64,000 nucleotides of DNA. Origin: Pseudoips prasinana (lineage: Eukaryota > Arthropoda > Insecta > Lepidoptera > Nolidae). Below the pieces are notes generated by a model. The model was not told the origin of the DNA. It made no database searches and worked only from the letters and a program-made list of their open reading frames with translations. The DNA lies in the NCBI GenBank assembly GCA_951640165.1, contig OX621241.1, forward strand, positions 11,785,001 through 11,849,000, written 5' to 3'. Both the position numbers and the translations under genes were made by a program. Below, in pieces: positions 45,271-56,749 of this stretch. Position 1 is the first letter of the stretch; every line of letters begins with the position of its first letter.

Positions 45271-45789
45271 TAAAAAAAACTTCGTTTAAAAAAACCGACT
45301 TCAAAAACTAAAAAGTATAAAAACATATCTTAATAAAGATTTAATTTAATACATCTCTTATGCAAACCTAATACCATTAATATTAATGAAATACTATAAT
45401 ATGTATGTGACACCTATTGATAGGTTTGAAGTCGGTGCCAAGCCCTAAGCAAAATAAAAGTAAATTTTACAAACCGCTTCCTTACTTTGTGTAGAAATTC
45501 CTACACTAAAGATTAACCTACGTAAATAATTTTAAAGAACAATGAAAATTTATGTGAAACATAATTATGAAACTTTATCATAAGAATATTATATATAATA
45601 TTAATACCTTACATTTGGCTTGGCACCGACTTCAAACCTATCAACAGGTGTCACATACATATTATAGTATTTGATTAATATTAATGGTATTAGGTTTGCA
45701 TAAGAGATGTATTAAATTAAATCTTTATTAAGATATTTTTTTATACTTTTTAGTTTTTGAAGTCGGTTTTTTTAAACGAAGTTTTTTCT
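45271..45789. mobile_element. Foldback element with ~175-bp inverted arms
   Basis: The left arm 45271-45446 ('acttcgtttaaaaaaaccga' to 'gataggtttgaagtcggtgc') returns inverted at about 45617-45789. The spacer is AT-rich and has no ORF. The arms differ by a few bases. No clear target duplication was found in the A-rich flanks. Confidence 0.82.
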
Positions 45790-46221
45790 TTATAAACCAT
45801 TTGCCATACCCTTAGAATAAACAACTATTTGTTTGCATTTGAAATTGGAATCCAGCAAATTCAATCTCGTCAGTCTAAAGATTACGATAGAGGTGAAGTA
45901 AATTGTAAATATTTGTAGGCTTGTTCAATAGAAAGTAATGACGAATTCTCCAATCCACAGATATTATTTTGAATGAAATAAATTGTTGTTTTCTTTGCAA
46001 CAATTATATATTGTTGCAAATGCTCAATAAGCTTTTCGATGTATACTCGTAGAGCCTTGTGATGATACTCTAATTGTTCTTCTTTTTTAAAGACGACCCT
46101 TGCACTTCTAGTATAAATCCGTGTAAAGCCTTCTTTATAAACATGCAATTCACGGACAAAAAGAACACCCAGACTCAGAAAAAATATAAACACAAATACA
46201 TAGATGTACGGGATCAACTAT

Positions 46222-46492
46222 TTGACGGTCACGATAGCCTAGTTGGTAGTGCTCCTGCCTACGAAGCTGGTGGTCCTGGGTTCGAGTCCCGGTAAGTGCA
46301 AATATTTGTGTGATGAGCACGAATATTTGTTTCTGAGTCATGGATGTTTTCTATGTATATAAGTATTTATCTATCTATATAAGTATGTATATCATCGCCT
46401 GGTACCCATAGTACAAGCTTTGCTTAGTTTGAGGCTAGGATGATCTGTGTGACATTGTCCCCAGATATTATTGTTATTATTATTATTTGTGT
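46222..46492 (+). mobile_element. tRNA-derived SINE (family D), full length
   Basis: Head 'gatagcctagttggtagtgc' (A box) and 'ctgggttcgagtcccggtaa' (B box near 46275). Body 'gatgagcacgaatatttgtt', end 'ccccagatattattgttatt'. It can be mistaken for a tRNA gene, but the anticodon arm is poorly formed and the body follows at once. Confidence 0.8.
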
Positions 46493-47446
46493 ATTCTAAC
46501 CGCGAACACACGGAAGCGCGGCGCACACCTGAACCACTGCGCTACACGTGTAATCACATTGTTTATATTGCATCGTTCGTTTACACCCAAACCTTTGTAT
46601 TTGATATTATATTTGTTGCATTGATACTGTTTTTATATCCTTAATTCAATTGACCACAAACTCAGGGTCAGTATAACGCCCACATCCAATTCACGGCGTC
46701 AGAGACGAAGAACCAAGTTGACATCGCATTTCGATACTAAATCGTAGTGGATAGAGAGTGAAGGACTAAATTGAATTAAGTAAATTAATAAATACATTTA
46801 TTTCAGACGTTGGTCCATAAATTTGTTAGAAACTGTATTCTTAACCTAGTGTTAGCAAAAATACAGATCACGAGTAGTTAGTAACAATGTTCTAAGCCTA
46901 ATGTTAGTAATAGGTACAATTACGTCAGGCGCTTGATCTCGCGTGAAGGCCTATCCAGTGAGCCATCAGTACAGAGTCCCAGCGGCTGTCACACGCGGCC
47001 AGAATGGCACTTGGCCTGCCGCGCACCCGCGCCATCATCAATGCACGTGCACGTGTACGTATATACGCAAATACGTACGTATATACGAAATATACGCAAA
47101 TACGTTATCATTTTGCTTACTCGGTCCCTATAGGTTCGATTAATTCTGATAACGCAACAAGTTGGACTGGGCGTCGATGAAAATACGGAAGAAGAAAAAT
47201 TGCGTAGTAATGATTCTTTATAAGTGAACGCAATCAAAATGATTAGTTAAAACGTTATTATTTGTAACAGACATCTTCCTCCCTTATTGTTTATGTTTTT
47301 TTATTAGCTGTTACATCATACACTTTACGGTATAGAGAGATTATTTATAAATTCATGTATATTTTTAAGCGTTTCAAAAGTTGTACTGACAAAAGTGAGT
47401 GGCTTAGCCCAGATTACACGAACAATGCTGTAAACGTGTCAAATAA

Positions 47447-47925
47447 TCTATACATATAATAAAATCGTAGGAAAGTCAAAACTGTACATTGAATATTTTT
47501 TTAAAAGGATACTTGGGGTGTGGTCTTCAATCGATATCGAAGCCAAAAATATAGTTTTTATAATTTTTTTCTGTTTGTCTGGTATGTCCGGGCTAAACTC
47601 AAAAAATACTACATGGATTTACTTAAAATTTTGCATGAATGTTACTAAGAGATCGGGTCAACATATAGGCTACAAATTATCACGCTATCACTTACGGGGG
47701 AGGAGCTGTGATCTACTATATAAAAATAAGCCGGGTTTTCCTTCCTGACGCTATAACTCCAGAACGCACGAACCGTTTTCCACGGTTTTGCATTTGTTGG
47801 AAAGGTCTCGGGCTCCGTGAGGTTTATAACAAAGAAAATTTATAAAATTTAACGCGGGTAACACCGCGGGGCACAGCTAGTAATTTATAAAATTTAACGC
47901 GGGTAAAACCGCGGGGCACTGCTAG
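47447..47925 (+). mobile_element. Non-autonomous Helitron (310-bp type) interrupted by another
   Basis: It starts 'TCTATACATATAATAAAATCG' minus its final bases, flanked by A, and ends 'GCGGGGCACTGCTAG' followed by T. Without the nested 169-bp element its length is 310, matching the intact relative at 55729-56041 (313). Confidence 0.86.
47712..47880 (+). mobile_element. Helitron nested inside a Helitron
   Basis: It starts TC at 47712 after 'gagctgtga' and ends 'GCACAGCTAG' at 47880 before 'taatttataa'. The uninterrupted relative at 55.7-56.0 kb reads 'ggctgtgataatttata' on the same strand, so the insertion lies exactly between A and T with no duplicated bases. Confidence 0.9.
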
Positions 47926-48580
47926 TGAAACAATATATACATGCGTCTCGTGTAAGTGTAACCTGTGGTTTCATCTCTGCTGATTGACCCACAGCCCCGC
48001 TATCACAAGCCACAGGTAGTTCCGCGTCAAATTAAACTATTTCAGCGATATTAGGCGGAATAGTTCAGTCGACATCATGTCCGTATACACAGTTTGATCC
48101 TGACAGCGTCTTTATAACATAGGCAGTAAGGATGATTTTCTTATAGTACAAGTGTATACACTGACATGGCGTAGACTATTTATTGGGGTCTACAAATAAC
48201 AAACACCCTCGTCAAAGTTAAACATGTAGATTACATTTGAAGATAACGTGTTAACGTGCGTAAGAAAACCAATTTACAAATCAAAGGTCACAAACCCTGC
48301 TCGTCCCTAAAAGGTATAATGGTGCTGTAATTATGTCTATCTTTCTGTTTGTTCTTCCATATATCACAGACCTCTAACTCATTATCAAAATATCTGAAAC
48401 TTAGTTATTTAATGGGTGCCGTCCCATACATTAAAAAAGAGTGTAATAGTAGGAATCGTGAGTGCTATTATATTGTAAAATCAAGTGAGTAGAATACTAA
48501 TAGTGTAGTCGTCTAAAAAAATGGAATCCGTTGAAGTTGAATACTTTTCGGCAGAACTTTATTGTTTTTTTATATATAGA
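47926..48580. other. Unassigned AT-rich sequence
   Basis: No gene or transposon ends recognised. Confidence 0.4.
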
Positions 48581-48584
48581 ATAA

Positions 48585-48690
48585 ATACCAAGGAAAATGA
48601 GAAAATGGGTCACCTGATGGTAATTAATCACCACCGCCCATGGACATTTGAAGTACGAGAGGGCCCGCAAAAGTGCCTTAAAAAACATTA
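48585..48690. repeat. LINE 3'-region fragment ('gggtcacctgatggtaa')
   Basis: 'gggtcacctgatggtaatta' and 'atcaccaccgcccatggac' form a block I recall from lepidopteran CR1-type LINE 3' regions. Orientation and family were not checked. Confidence 0.5.
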
Positions 48691-48879
48691 AGAAATATCA
48701 CTTAGTCTTCTTATTTGTATTGCTTTTAAAACCAAATTTTGATCCGTACCAAAATATGGAGGTTATCTCAATTTTTTTAACGGTTTTTATACAAATGACT
48801 ATAAAAAGCGCTTTCAAATAGTCACAGCATGGATTGCAGTATTACAAGTTAAGTTAGTTAAGTTTATGGTTTAGTTAAA

Positions 48880-49135
48880 TTGCAAATTTCTTAAGTAATA
48901 GAAAAAAAGATACGGGGCAGTCTTTGGCGACTGCCGATTGAAGTTAAAACTATTTTTACACTTCTAAACGAAATAATCTACAACATAATTGTTGACATTT
49001 CACATTGTAATATACTCTTTGTATATACATAGTGTATACTGATAAAGCACGGAGGTATATCTATGTATATACACTATACAGTATACATATGGCTCATGGG
49101 AAGCGTTCCGTCACGATGACGCGAATTTCACGCTT
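48880..49135. repeat. Interspersed repeat shared with 14990-15246
   Basis: 'ggcagtctttggcgactgcc', a TA-rich section with 'gtatatacatagtgtatac', and 'gctcatgggaagcgttcc' are in the same order as in the left-copy filler. Confidence 0.55.
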
Positions 49136-49626
49136 TTTGTTCACGCACCTTAAGAAGTTTTCACTTCATAAATCATCACCATACACCACATCATATTTTC
49201 AGCTTCTTTCACTACTTATTTTTACTGAAAATAGCGATCGCTTACAATTTATAAAGAAAATAAGATAAAGCAAAAACATGTTTCTTTCAAACGAGGCCCT
49301 TATTGCGTATCTAGGAGAAATCAAGCGATTGCAAAACTTGCGCAATTATTTAAGTTTAATTAAATATTCTTCTATACATAATTAGAATTTTCAATTGAAG
49401 AACAAGACTCTCAGACTTTGAAGGCCTCAGACATGAGCGGGTATTGGTACGAAGTTCTTAAACACGGCTTGCGGTAGGAGTTGACAGGTACAATTCGTCA
49501 TGAAAGGAAAAAGCGTAATGCTCCCACCATGCCACTTTCGTTTCCTCTCTTTATTTCTCTGTTGTGGGTGTGTGTTGCGTTTATTATATTTGAGTGTACT
49601 GGTATCTAGAATTACCAAAACGAACG

Positions 49627-49766
49627 CACAGAAGTCAGCACATCCAACTACCCCAATCTGTAAAATTTCTTGTATAGATTTTCAACTTTATCACTTAAGC
49701 ATAGGGTTCACTTTCAATTGGGGAAATTTGGCAGATTGGAGTAGCTTGATGTGCTGGCGTCTGTAC
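49627..49766. mobile_element. Palindromic MITE outside the duplication
   Basis: Same family as 9485-9623: 'cagcacatccaactacccca' and 'gatgtgctggcgtctgtac' form the inverted ends. Confidence 0.75.
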
Positions 49767-50744
49767 ATAGGCTGTTCTGTAGCCCTAATTAAACATTATA
49801 ATATAAATCTCCACATCAGATTCTGAGTTGAAGAAAACCTCTAAGGAACTTCGTTCCTTATGTTTTGATATTTAACGACCATATAGGTACATTTTTCCGT
49901 CTATATCTTTAAGATGATGGTAACACCCCATTTTACCGTGTCACTAAACCAGTATTTCAAAATAAATATGAGTCAAAATAGATTAAACACAAAACTAACG
50001 GAACGAACTAAAATACTGAATTAATTAAAGACAGTGTTTTTCTAACCATAAATTACACTAGATATAAAACAAAAGTTTAAGTTGAATGGAAATTATTTGA
50101 GATTCTTTTATTTTAAAGAGAAGAGTGAGTAAGTTTAAGAAAATTTGGTTGAATCGTGTTCTATAATCAATGAGGTTTTTTTAAATATGGTCAAATTACA
50201 ATAAATTTTCTTAGCGTACCTAGTGAACCGAGTAGTACCTATTCTTAAAAACATGCGGTAAAATACAAATCCAGTTATTGTCAGTCCCATAAATGTTAAT
50301 GTAATTACAAATATTTCATAATTCATCCAGTCATGTTTTCATTTAATCTTGTCCGCAGAGTGACTGTTTGAACGTAGATGCTAATCTAAATTGCTTTTCC
50401 CATTTTCAAAATACATTAGCGGCAAAGCAATATTCAGTCACAAGTCACACCATATTCCGATTCATCATACATTTCATATTTCAATAACAACATCTGCGAA
50501 GCTTAATTTTGTGAGTGGTTCTATATATTTCAATTGATTTTATGTATTTATTTATTTGGTCAGCCTAAAATTATTTCCACACGACAATTACAGATTCTTA
50601 ATTAATAATACTACAATTTTAATTGCAACAATTACTTACAGGCTAAAACCACATGCATAAATTGTAGGTTAATATTATTATATATTATAAATATATATAT
50701 ATTATATTCACAACATACGATGGCATACGATAAATATGATATGA
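49767..50744. other. AT-rich sequence with one weak minus-strand ORF
   Basis: An ORF at 50326-50135 (63 codons) begins with about 23 hydrophobic residues ('VITLTFMGLTITGFVFY') that could span a membrane, followed by basic residues. There is no partner or domain; chance is as likely as a gene fragment. Confidence 0.25.
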
Positions 50745-51215
50745 CGATAAAGATAATCTCAAACGAAATCGATTGCCCAGATCTTCTAGAAAAGCTTCAC
50801 TTCAATGTTCCCTATAGATACATTCGTTATAAGTTATAATCCACCTCTCTCAATATCTCTTTCTTACTCGAATTACAGGCAAAATTCATATCTTATACGA
50901 GCAAGCAGGGATCTTAACAAACTATGCAATGATTTATCATTTGACCCATTCATCACAAAAAGCAGTACGGAAAGGAATATTTTTAACTTAAATCATTACA
51001 GAAAAATTTCTGTAATTTAGTATTTAAATTTTGTAATATTTTATTTAGTTAGTTGTAATTCTTCAGTTATATATTGATTATCACCTAGGCACTGATATGT
51101 CTGTTGCAATTCGTGAAAACCTATTATTGGCTCACTGTTGCTTAGTTTATTTTTAATTCTATGTTTAATAGCTGTTGGTTTTCCTATCTAAATAAATAAA
51201 ATAAATAAATGTAAA
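50745..51215 (+). pseudogene. LINE ORF2 C-terminal end and 3' tail
   Basis: Reading plus, 'EIDCPDLLEKLHFNVPYR' is followed after a frame change by 'YNPPLSISLSYSNYRQNSYL' and 'IRASRDLNKLCNDLSFDPF', the usual C-terminus of Jockey/CR1-group ORF2. The ~180-bp 3' region ends in 'aaataaataaaataaataaa'. The element is 5'-truncated and has at least one frameshift. Confidence 0.75.
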
Positions 51216-52248
51216 TTAAATTATAACGGTATAATTTACATTAGTTTCAATTTAATTAAAATTATAAATTTGTACAAATGAGGGACCGTCACTAAACTAG
51301 CTTTAATCTATACGATGATTTTCTCTTAATTAATTAAATTACTTAAAATTATATACTTCTTATATATATTATAAAATTATTTATAAAATTACTTAATTGC
51401 TTACCAAAGGTATATGATGCATGAGAGCACAATTTAGGGCATTAGATGCGTGCAAAGCACTTTATTATAGGACTGGCCTGTTGGTCTAGTGATTAATATT
51501 AGACTCGGTGGTAGCATTAAAGCGCGACCGTCGTTATAAACAAAATGTCCGCCTTAATAATAATATTGAATTCGTACCTTAATATAGACAGAACCATTCA
51601 GACAATATGTAGTAAAATATAGCGTAAACTATAAAAGAGAATGACCAAAAATGGTACCAAGAAGTCTCATGCATCAAGATCATAATTGTATAGTAATTCT
51701 TTTCATATTATTTTAGGACACTACGCTTCATGGATTTGATGTTTGAACAGGGAATTTAATTTTAAAGTTTAAAAGTATGAATATTGTTTCACTTCTTCGT
51801 CACACAACCGGCCATAGAGATGTGAATGCAATAGAAACTATTTTTGATGAATCGACTAACCAGTTAATCAAATAGTTTCTTTTGTATAATTAATAATTAT
51901 AACGTTTGCTTCAAAAACATTAAACGAATTATATGTATTAGCATTGCTTTCGTTTCGTTCAATAACGTTACAATTCAAATTAAACCAGTACACCAAATCC
52001 ATTTAGTATTAACAAATTAAATAAATTAAAAAGTATTAGTACTAATTGACACAATATCGATTTTCTTACTAAAGATTATGATTTATCGATTGCATCCCTA
52101 AATCCCGCCAGACATATTTCTGACATTTGTCTGTGTTTTTACAGTTGAGAATTGAATTGAATTGAGATTTTTATAGTATTGTGTTTTGAGAAAAATAACT
52201 TTTACTGTTATTTTGTGTGAACTTATTTCTGTGTATCATTGTACAAAT
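51216..52248. other. AT-rich sequence before the SWIM-like ORF
   Basis: A weak tRNA-SINE-like trace lies near 51470-51540 ('ttggtctagtgattaat'). 'atagagatgtgaatgcaat' near 51812 and 'gattgcatccct' near 52088 could be decayed transposon ends. Nothing firm. Confidence 0.3.
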
Positions 52249-52518
52249 ATGTCGAGTCGTAGAGTAAACAGACTGACGCCGACAGTTCGACAAAACCGAT
52301 GCATCAATTGTTCATTTTTGATAGCCAGAAATCTACATACACATTCAATAGAACAAACGTCTGATGTTGTGGCCAACACATTAGAAAGCATAGTAGGTTA
52401 TTGCTGCAGTTGCCTCGTCGGTAAGCGAACAGTGGGCTGCTGTGCTCATGTGATGACAGTAGTGTGGTATTTGAGCTACGGACGGTATAATAGTGTGACT
52501 GCACCGGCACCAGTTTAG
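52249..52518 (+). pseudogene. Small ORF with SWIM-like Cys/His signature, probable transposon-protein remnant
   Basis: From the first ATG (52249) the frame gives 89 residues and ends in TAG at 52516-52518. Residues 51-80 or so read 'YCCSCLVGKRTVGCCAHVM' and 'VVWYLSYGR', fitting the C-x-C ... C-x-H zinc signature of SWIM domains. From memory, a near-identical pattern (GxRTVGCCxHxxxxxWYLxxxR) occurs at the C-terminus of repetitive proteins of DNA-transposon type. The stop comes from a frameshift: one frame over, 'SLDDFLQDNDE' and then TGA follow at once, which looks like the original end. The N-terminal catalytic region is absent. Hence a truncated copy, unless it is expressed as a short zinc-binding peptide. 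No partner gene nearby. Confidence 0.55.
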
Positions 52519-53480
52519 ATGATTTTCTTCAGGACAATGATGAATGATTTAAGTTGTTGTTGATAATTATTGTTGACTTTGAATCGCTATTAAAAACAAT
52601 ATGGAACTATTTGTTTATTTTTTTATCCCTTACCTCCCCTATCTCCTAACCTAGTCGCTTCACTAAGACAACACGAGCATCACTGTCATAAATAGTATTT
52701 TAAGATTACCAAAGGGTTACTATAGTTTAAGATACTCTCTAGATTCAATGAGTGCTTTATTCAGCCTCACTAATGGTAATGTTTTATTCATTCGTAGCGT
52801 TATATCCTTATTACTGTTTATTAGAATTAGATAAGGTACCCGCTCACATTGTAATATAATTGTCGAGTAAATCCATGAGTTTCACTCGCACACCCTGTAT
52901 CGCGATTGTTCGTCTTTTTAACTACTAATATAAGCGAAATACGCTGTTTTGGAGCAATAATGTTCGTTCGTGTGTTACTTAACAATAACAATACTTACAC
53001 GTCATTGGTATCATCGAACAAAATATACCTACTTACCTACTTTTTAGGTCAGGTTATTTACGTTTTTTTTTTTAAATAACTCCGCAACCCGGGTTTTCTT
53101 TACAAAAAGGATTTCTGTAGAAGTTAGTATGATAAGTATAGTCTCTTAAAAACAACGTTTGAATTTGATGCAAGATGGTACGGGATCCCATATATCCATG
53201 AGCATTATCCTTTCGATAATTAAACCTAAACACAATCTCTTTAAGAACACCTTAATACAGGCTAGCTAAATATCATTACTATTATAAAATAAATTTTATA
53301 AATGTTATAACAATCCGTATATGTACCTAAATATTTATATGTAACTAGAAATAATTATGTGTACTTAACTATATTACTACAAACATGTTCTTATTATTTC
53401 CAAGCGCTTTTTTAAAGACTACGTAAATAACAAAAAGAAACAAAATATATCCTGACTGCTACGCCAGAGTACGTGGGTTC
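52519..53480. other. Unassigned AT-rich sequence
   Basis: No ORF of note and no recognised repeat ends. A poly(T) tract lies near 53064-53073. Confidence 0.4.
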
Positions 53481-53488
53481 GTATTTAA

Positions 53489-53642
53489 CCCGCATAAAAC
53501 TTTATATATTATAGCCTATGTGTTAATCTAGGGTGTCAGCTAACTCCATGCCAAATTTTATTAAAATCGCTCCAGCCGTTTAGACCTGAAGAAGTAACAA
53601 ACATACACAGTCATAAACTTTCGCCTTTATAATATTAGTGTA
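53489..53642 (-). mobile_element. Decayed Helitron (Lep1-like)
   Basis: Complement of the 7513 family: 'cataaaactttatatattat', 'gtgtcagctaactccatgcc', 'ctttcgcctttataatatta'. The CTAG end and hairpin are lost. Confidence 0.65.
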
Positions 53643-53980
53643 ATTTTGCAAGTTGATATTCTTCACGTTGTTTAATTTCCTTAATTTACATCCATTTATG
53701 TGACACCTTGTATATATAGTCAAGTGTACTTATAATTACTGTATCGTAGATATATTTTAGCAGCATCTGCGTATAGAAACATGCCAAAACCCTTCCCAAT
53801 TAAGTACGTTAAAGGCAAAATTGTTTCCAAATTGCAATAATACTCCAGGATGTAGTAGATAGTCAGCAAGAAGGCATCCAGCCAACACAAAATGCAATAA
53901 ATGCGACATATGCCCTCAAAACTTTGTCACATCTACTCAAGGAGTTAAGGAGTTTGTTATGATAAAAGTTCTATATATTA

Positions 53981-54016
53981 TTGTATCGGCTCTTGTAGTC
54001 ACAAGAGCCGATACAA
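53981..54016. repeat. Perfect 16-bp stem hairpin
   Basis: 'ttgtatcggctcttgt', loop 'agtc', 'acaagagccgatacaa'. It is not followed by a T run and no gene abuts it, so a terminator role is not supported. Confidence 0.9.
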
Positions 54017-54035
54017 TATTGTCTTTATTTTTCAT

Positions 54036-54187
54036 CTAGCTGTACCCCGCGGTTTTATCCGCGTGAAACTTTATAAAATATATACTACAAATTTTCATCA
54101 AAATCCGTTCGGAAGTTTTTGCGTGAAAGAGTAACAAACATCCATACATCCATACTCTTGAACTTTCACATTTACAATGTTAGTAGA
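54036..54187 (-). mobile_element. Non-autonomous Helitron, minus
   Basis: It starts 'ctagctgtaccccgcggttt' on the plus strand (complement of the CTAG end and hairpin) and runs to 'acaatgttagtaga', complement of a TC start. Confidence 0.75.
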
Positions 54188-54603
54188 AAGTAGGATATAA
54201 AAATGGACCAGAAATAAAGACTATCAGTTAAAACAACATTCAAATCATTTTACATAAAGAACGTGCTAGACTTGTATATAAACTCACTTGCCATACAAAG
54301 TCCATACTAACAGTAATTTTGGGTAAAAGGGTCAGAGCATCACCACTTTGTCTCCGTTAAGGACTTGAGACGTTATTCTTATTCCTATTCTTTATTGCAC
54401 ACAGAAAATATACATTTCATACATGTGTATTTGTAAATTAATGTACAAGTGCGATCTTAACTCATTGATGAGTTTTCTTCCAGTAAACCACTGACAGAGG
54501 GAGATTTGTAGAAGAAGGGACGTTCATATCAAAGACAATAACTTCGCATTTTCACCCAGGCCGGTTCGCTAGAAAGTTATAATTTGTAGTGTGTTTCTTA
54601 TCT

Positions 54604-54842
54604 ACACATCATATCAGCCGAAAGACGTCCACTGCTGGACAAAGGCCTTGCGCTATTCGCATCCAGCGGTCTCCAGCGACCCGCTCAAGATCATCAGTCC
54701 ATCTTGTAGGGGGCCCGCCCACGCTACGTCTTCCGGTTCGTGGTCGCCACTCGAGTACCTTTCTGCTCCATCAGCCGTCGGTTCTACGAGCTATGTGCTC
54801 CACCCACTGCCATTTCCGTTTGGCACACACAGCATTACATAA
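54604..54842 (-). repeat. RTE 3' fragment
   Basis: 'catatcagccgaaagacgtc' and 'actgctggacaaaggcc' begin the complement of the RTE end. It continues through 'ttcggttcgtgg'-type sequence equal to 14690-14900, with a ~35-bp gap after 'aaaggcc'. Confidence 0.8.
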
Positions 54843-54879
54843 TATCCACCTATGTTATAGATAAACAAACAATAAATTC

Positions 54880-55260
54880 CTTTTTTATGCAAAATGGTTT
54901 TGACAACGATCTCACCTGATGGTATGTTAAGATGTGGTCGAAGGTGGACCGCGCGTTCCCATAAGATGCCTGTTCACTCTAACCTTGAATAAACGCATGT
55001 TATATGAGTCTGGAAATACGTCGTTTGGGAGGTTGTTCCACAGCTTAGCCGTGCGTATGATGAAAGAGGAAGCAAAGCGCTTCGTACGGCATAATGGCAA
55101 GTCAACAACATGGCGGTGGAGAGCCTCCCGACGCCTTGTAGTCCGATGAAAAAAAGGAGATGGTGGGATAAGTTCATGGAGGTCTTGAGCGCAATCTCCA
55201 TGAAGCCTGTAGAAAACCGATAAGCTTGCAACTTTGTTCCTCGTCGAACAATCGAATCAT
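54880..55260. repeat. LINE-like 3' region
   Basis: 'ctcacctgatggtatgttaa' and 'ggaggttgttccacagctt' are blocks I associate with dispersed lepidopteran LINEs. ORFs here lack RT motifs. Confidence 0.45.
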
Positions 55261-55683
55261 CGATGTATTGAAATATCTAAGCGTGCCTTGTTTTATTTCG
55301 GAGGATGTCAATCAATCGCAGTGACGTAAATCCTTTGAAATAAACTATAAAAACACGGAACAAAGTGGAGGAAATACTTTGTATTTCTTTTTTGGTGCGT
55401 CAAGAATTTGACCTTTAAACTACATTATGTAAAACATAACACTTCACACACACAATTATTTTCTCTTTGAGCTGGTCGTATTGTTTATATGCTTGTCAAA
55501 ATACGCATGGTTTGATCAATCACAATCCATAACTAATGTTAAAGCAAAACAATTCGAATCATTTATTCGAAGACAAAATCGTCGAGTATGTAATTCGCGG
55601 TTATGGAAATCATCATGTGTTTGCTCGTGTGGCGCAGTGGTTAAAGTCGCCTCCCTACTATGTCAAAAGCCATTTATTTCAGA

Positions 55684-55728
55684 CTAGCTGTGCCCCGCGG
55701 TTTTACCCGAGTTAAATTTTATAAATAA
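55684..55728 (-). mobile_element. 45-bp Helitron 3' end
   Basis: 'ctagctgtgccccgcggttt' begins a truncated end placed directly before a complete Helitron end at 55729. Confidence 0.7.
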
Positions 55729-56041
55729 CTAGCTGTGCCCCGCGGTTTTACCCGCGTTAAACTTTATAAATTATCACAGCCCCTCCCCCGTAGGTGATAG
55801 CTTGATAATATGTAGCCTATATGTTGACCCGACCTCTCAGTAATATACATGCAAAATTTGAAGTAAATGCATGTAGGTCTTTTTGAGTTTAGCCCGGACA
55901 TACATACAGACAAACAGACAAAAATTCTTAAAACTATATTTTTGGCTTCGATATTGAATGTAGATCACGCCCCAAGTATCCTTTAAAAAAAATATTCAAT
56001 GTACAGTTTTGACTTTCCTACGATTTTATTATATGTATAGA
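55729..56041 (-). mobile_element. Non-autonomous Helitron (313-bp type), intact
   Basis: The complement of its ends reads TCTATACATATAATAAAAT at the start and GGGGCACAGCTAG at the end, with flanking A and T. It supplies the empty site for the nested insertion at 47712-47880. Confidence 0.88.
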
Positions 56042-56242
56042 TTCGATCCTCGCGCACAGAATTATTGTTTGTGTAGCCCGGAATAGTTGGTCTACGTTTG
56101 GATCTGTGTCCGTTCATTACAAAATAGTCACCTATAATAGTCACCTGCGATATAAGGTTTTATCTCCCTACTTCGGCCGTAGTCTTTTTTTTAAGAAAAT
56201 GTGAACACTTTATGCGTCAAGACTAGATTGACGTAACTAAAT

Positions 56243-56440
56243 ATGAGCTTCATCATCATCATCATCATCATCATATCAGCCGAAAGACGTCCACTGCTGG
56301 ACAAAGGCCTCCCCCAAAGATCTCCACAATTGCCGGTCTTGCACTATCCGCATCCAGCGATTTCCAGCGACCCGCACAAGTTCATCGGTCCATCTTGTAA
56401 GGGGGCCTGCCCACGCTGCGTCTTCCGGTTCGAGCTAATA
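56243..56440 (-). repeat. RTE 3' fragment with (ATC)n tail
   Basis: It starts with seven 'cat' repeats and 'atcagccgaaagacgtcc', and matches the complement of 14755-14935. It is 5'-truncated at 'cttccggttcg'. Confidence 0.85.
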
Positions 56441-56452
56441 TGATCTTATCGC

Positions 56453-56672
56453 AATATAATAATAATATTCCGATACATTATTAACACACGGCCAACTGAT
56501 CCCAAATTAAGCAGAGCTTGTACCATGGAAACCAGATAACTGATGTATTATACTACTTTTCTCATGTAAATACATACTTATACAGATAATTACACCCAGA
56601 CTCGGGACAAACAGACATGTTCATCATCGTACCTGCGGCGTTAAAGGCAAGCATTAACCAACCACACCAACA
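56453..56672 (-). mobile_element. tRNA-derived SINE (family B), minus
   Basis: 'acacacggccaactgatccc', 'ggaaaccagataactgatgt', 'aattacacccagactcggga'. The head is damaged ('catcgtacctgcggcgtta'). Confidence 0.72.
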
Positions 56673-56749
56673 CGCAAATACAATGCAGAAATAAATGTAA
56701 TTGCTGAAATTAGTATAGTTAGTATTGCTCAGAAACGAGACCAATATTC

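Larger units (their letters stand above)
55621..56190 (+). mobile_element. tRNA-derived SINE (family C) split by Helitrons
   Basis: The head 'gtgtggcgcagtggttaaag' (55627) and the B-box part 'attcgatcctcgcgcacag' (56041) are separated by Helitron sequence 55684-56041. The body 'tctgtgtccgttcattaca' follows. Confidence 0.68.

Noticed and set aside
46228..46295. tRNA gene on the plus strand
   Set aside because: Head of a family D SINE with the same body and tail as 30374-30632.
53981..54016. Rho-independent terminator
   Set aside because: Eukaryotic context, no gene next to it and no T run after the stem.
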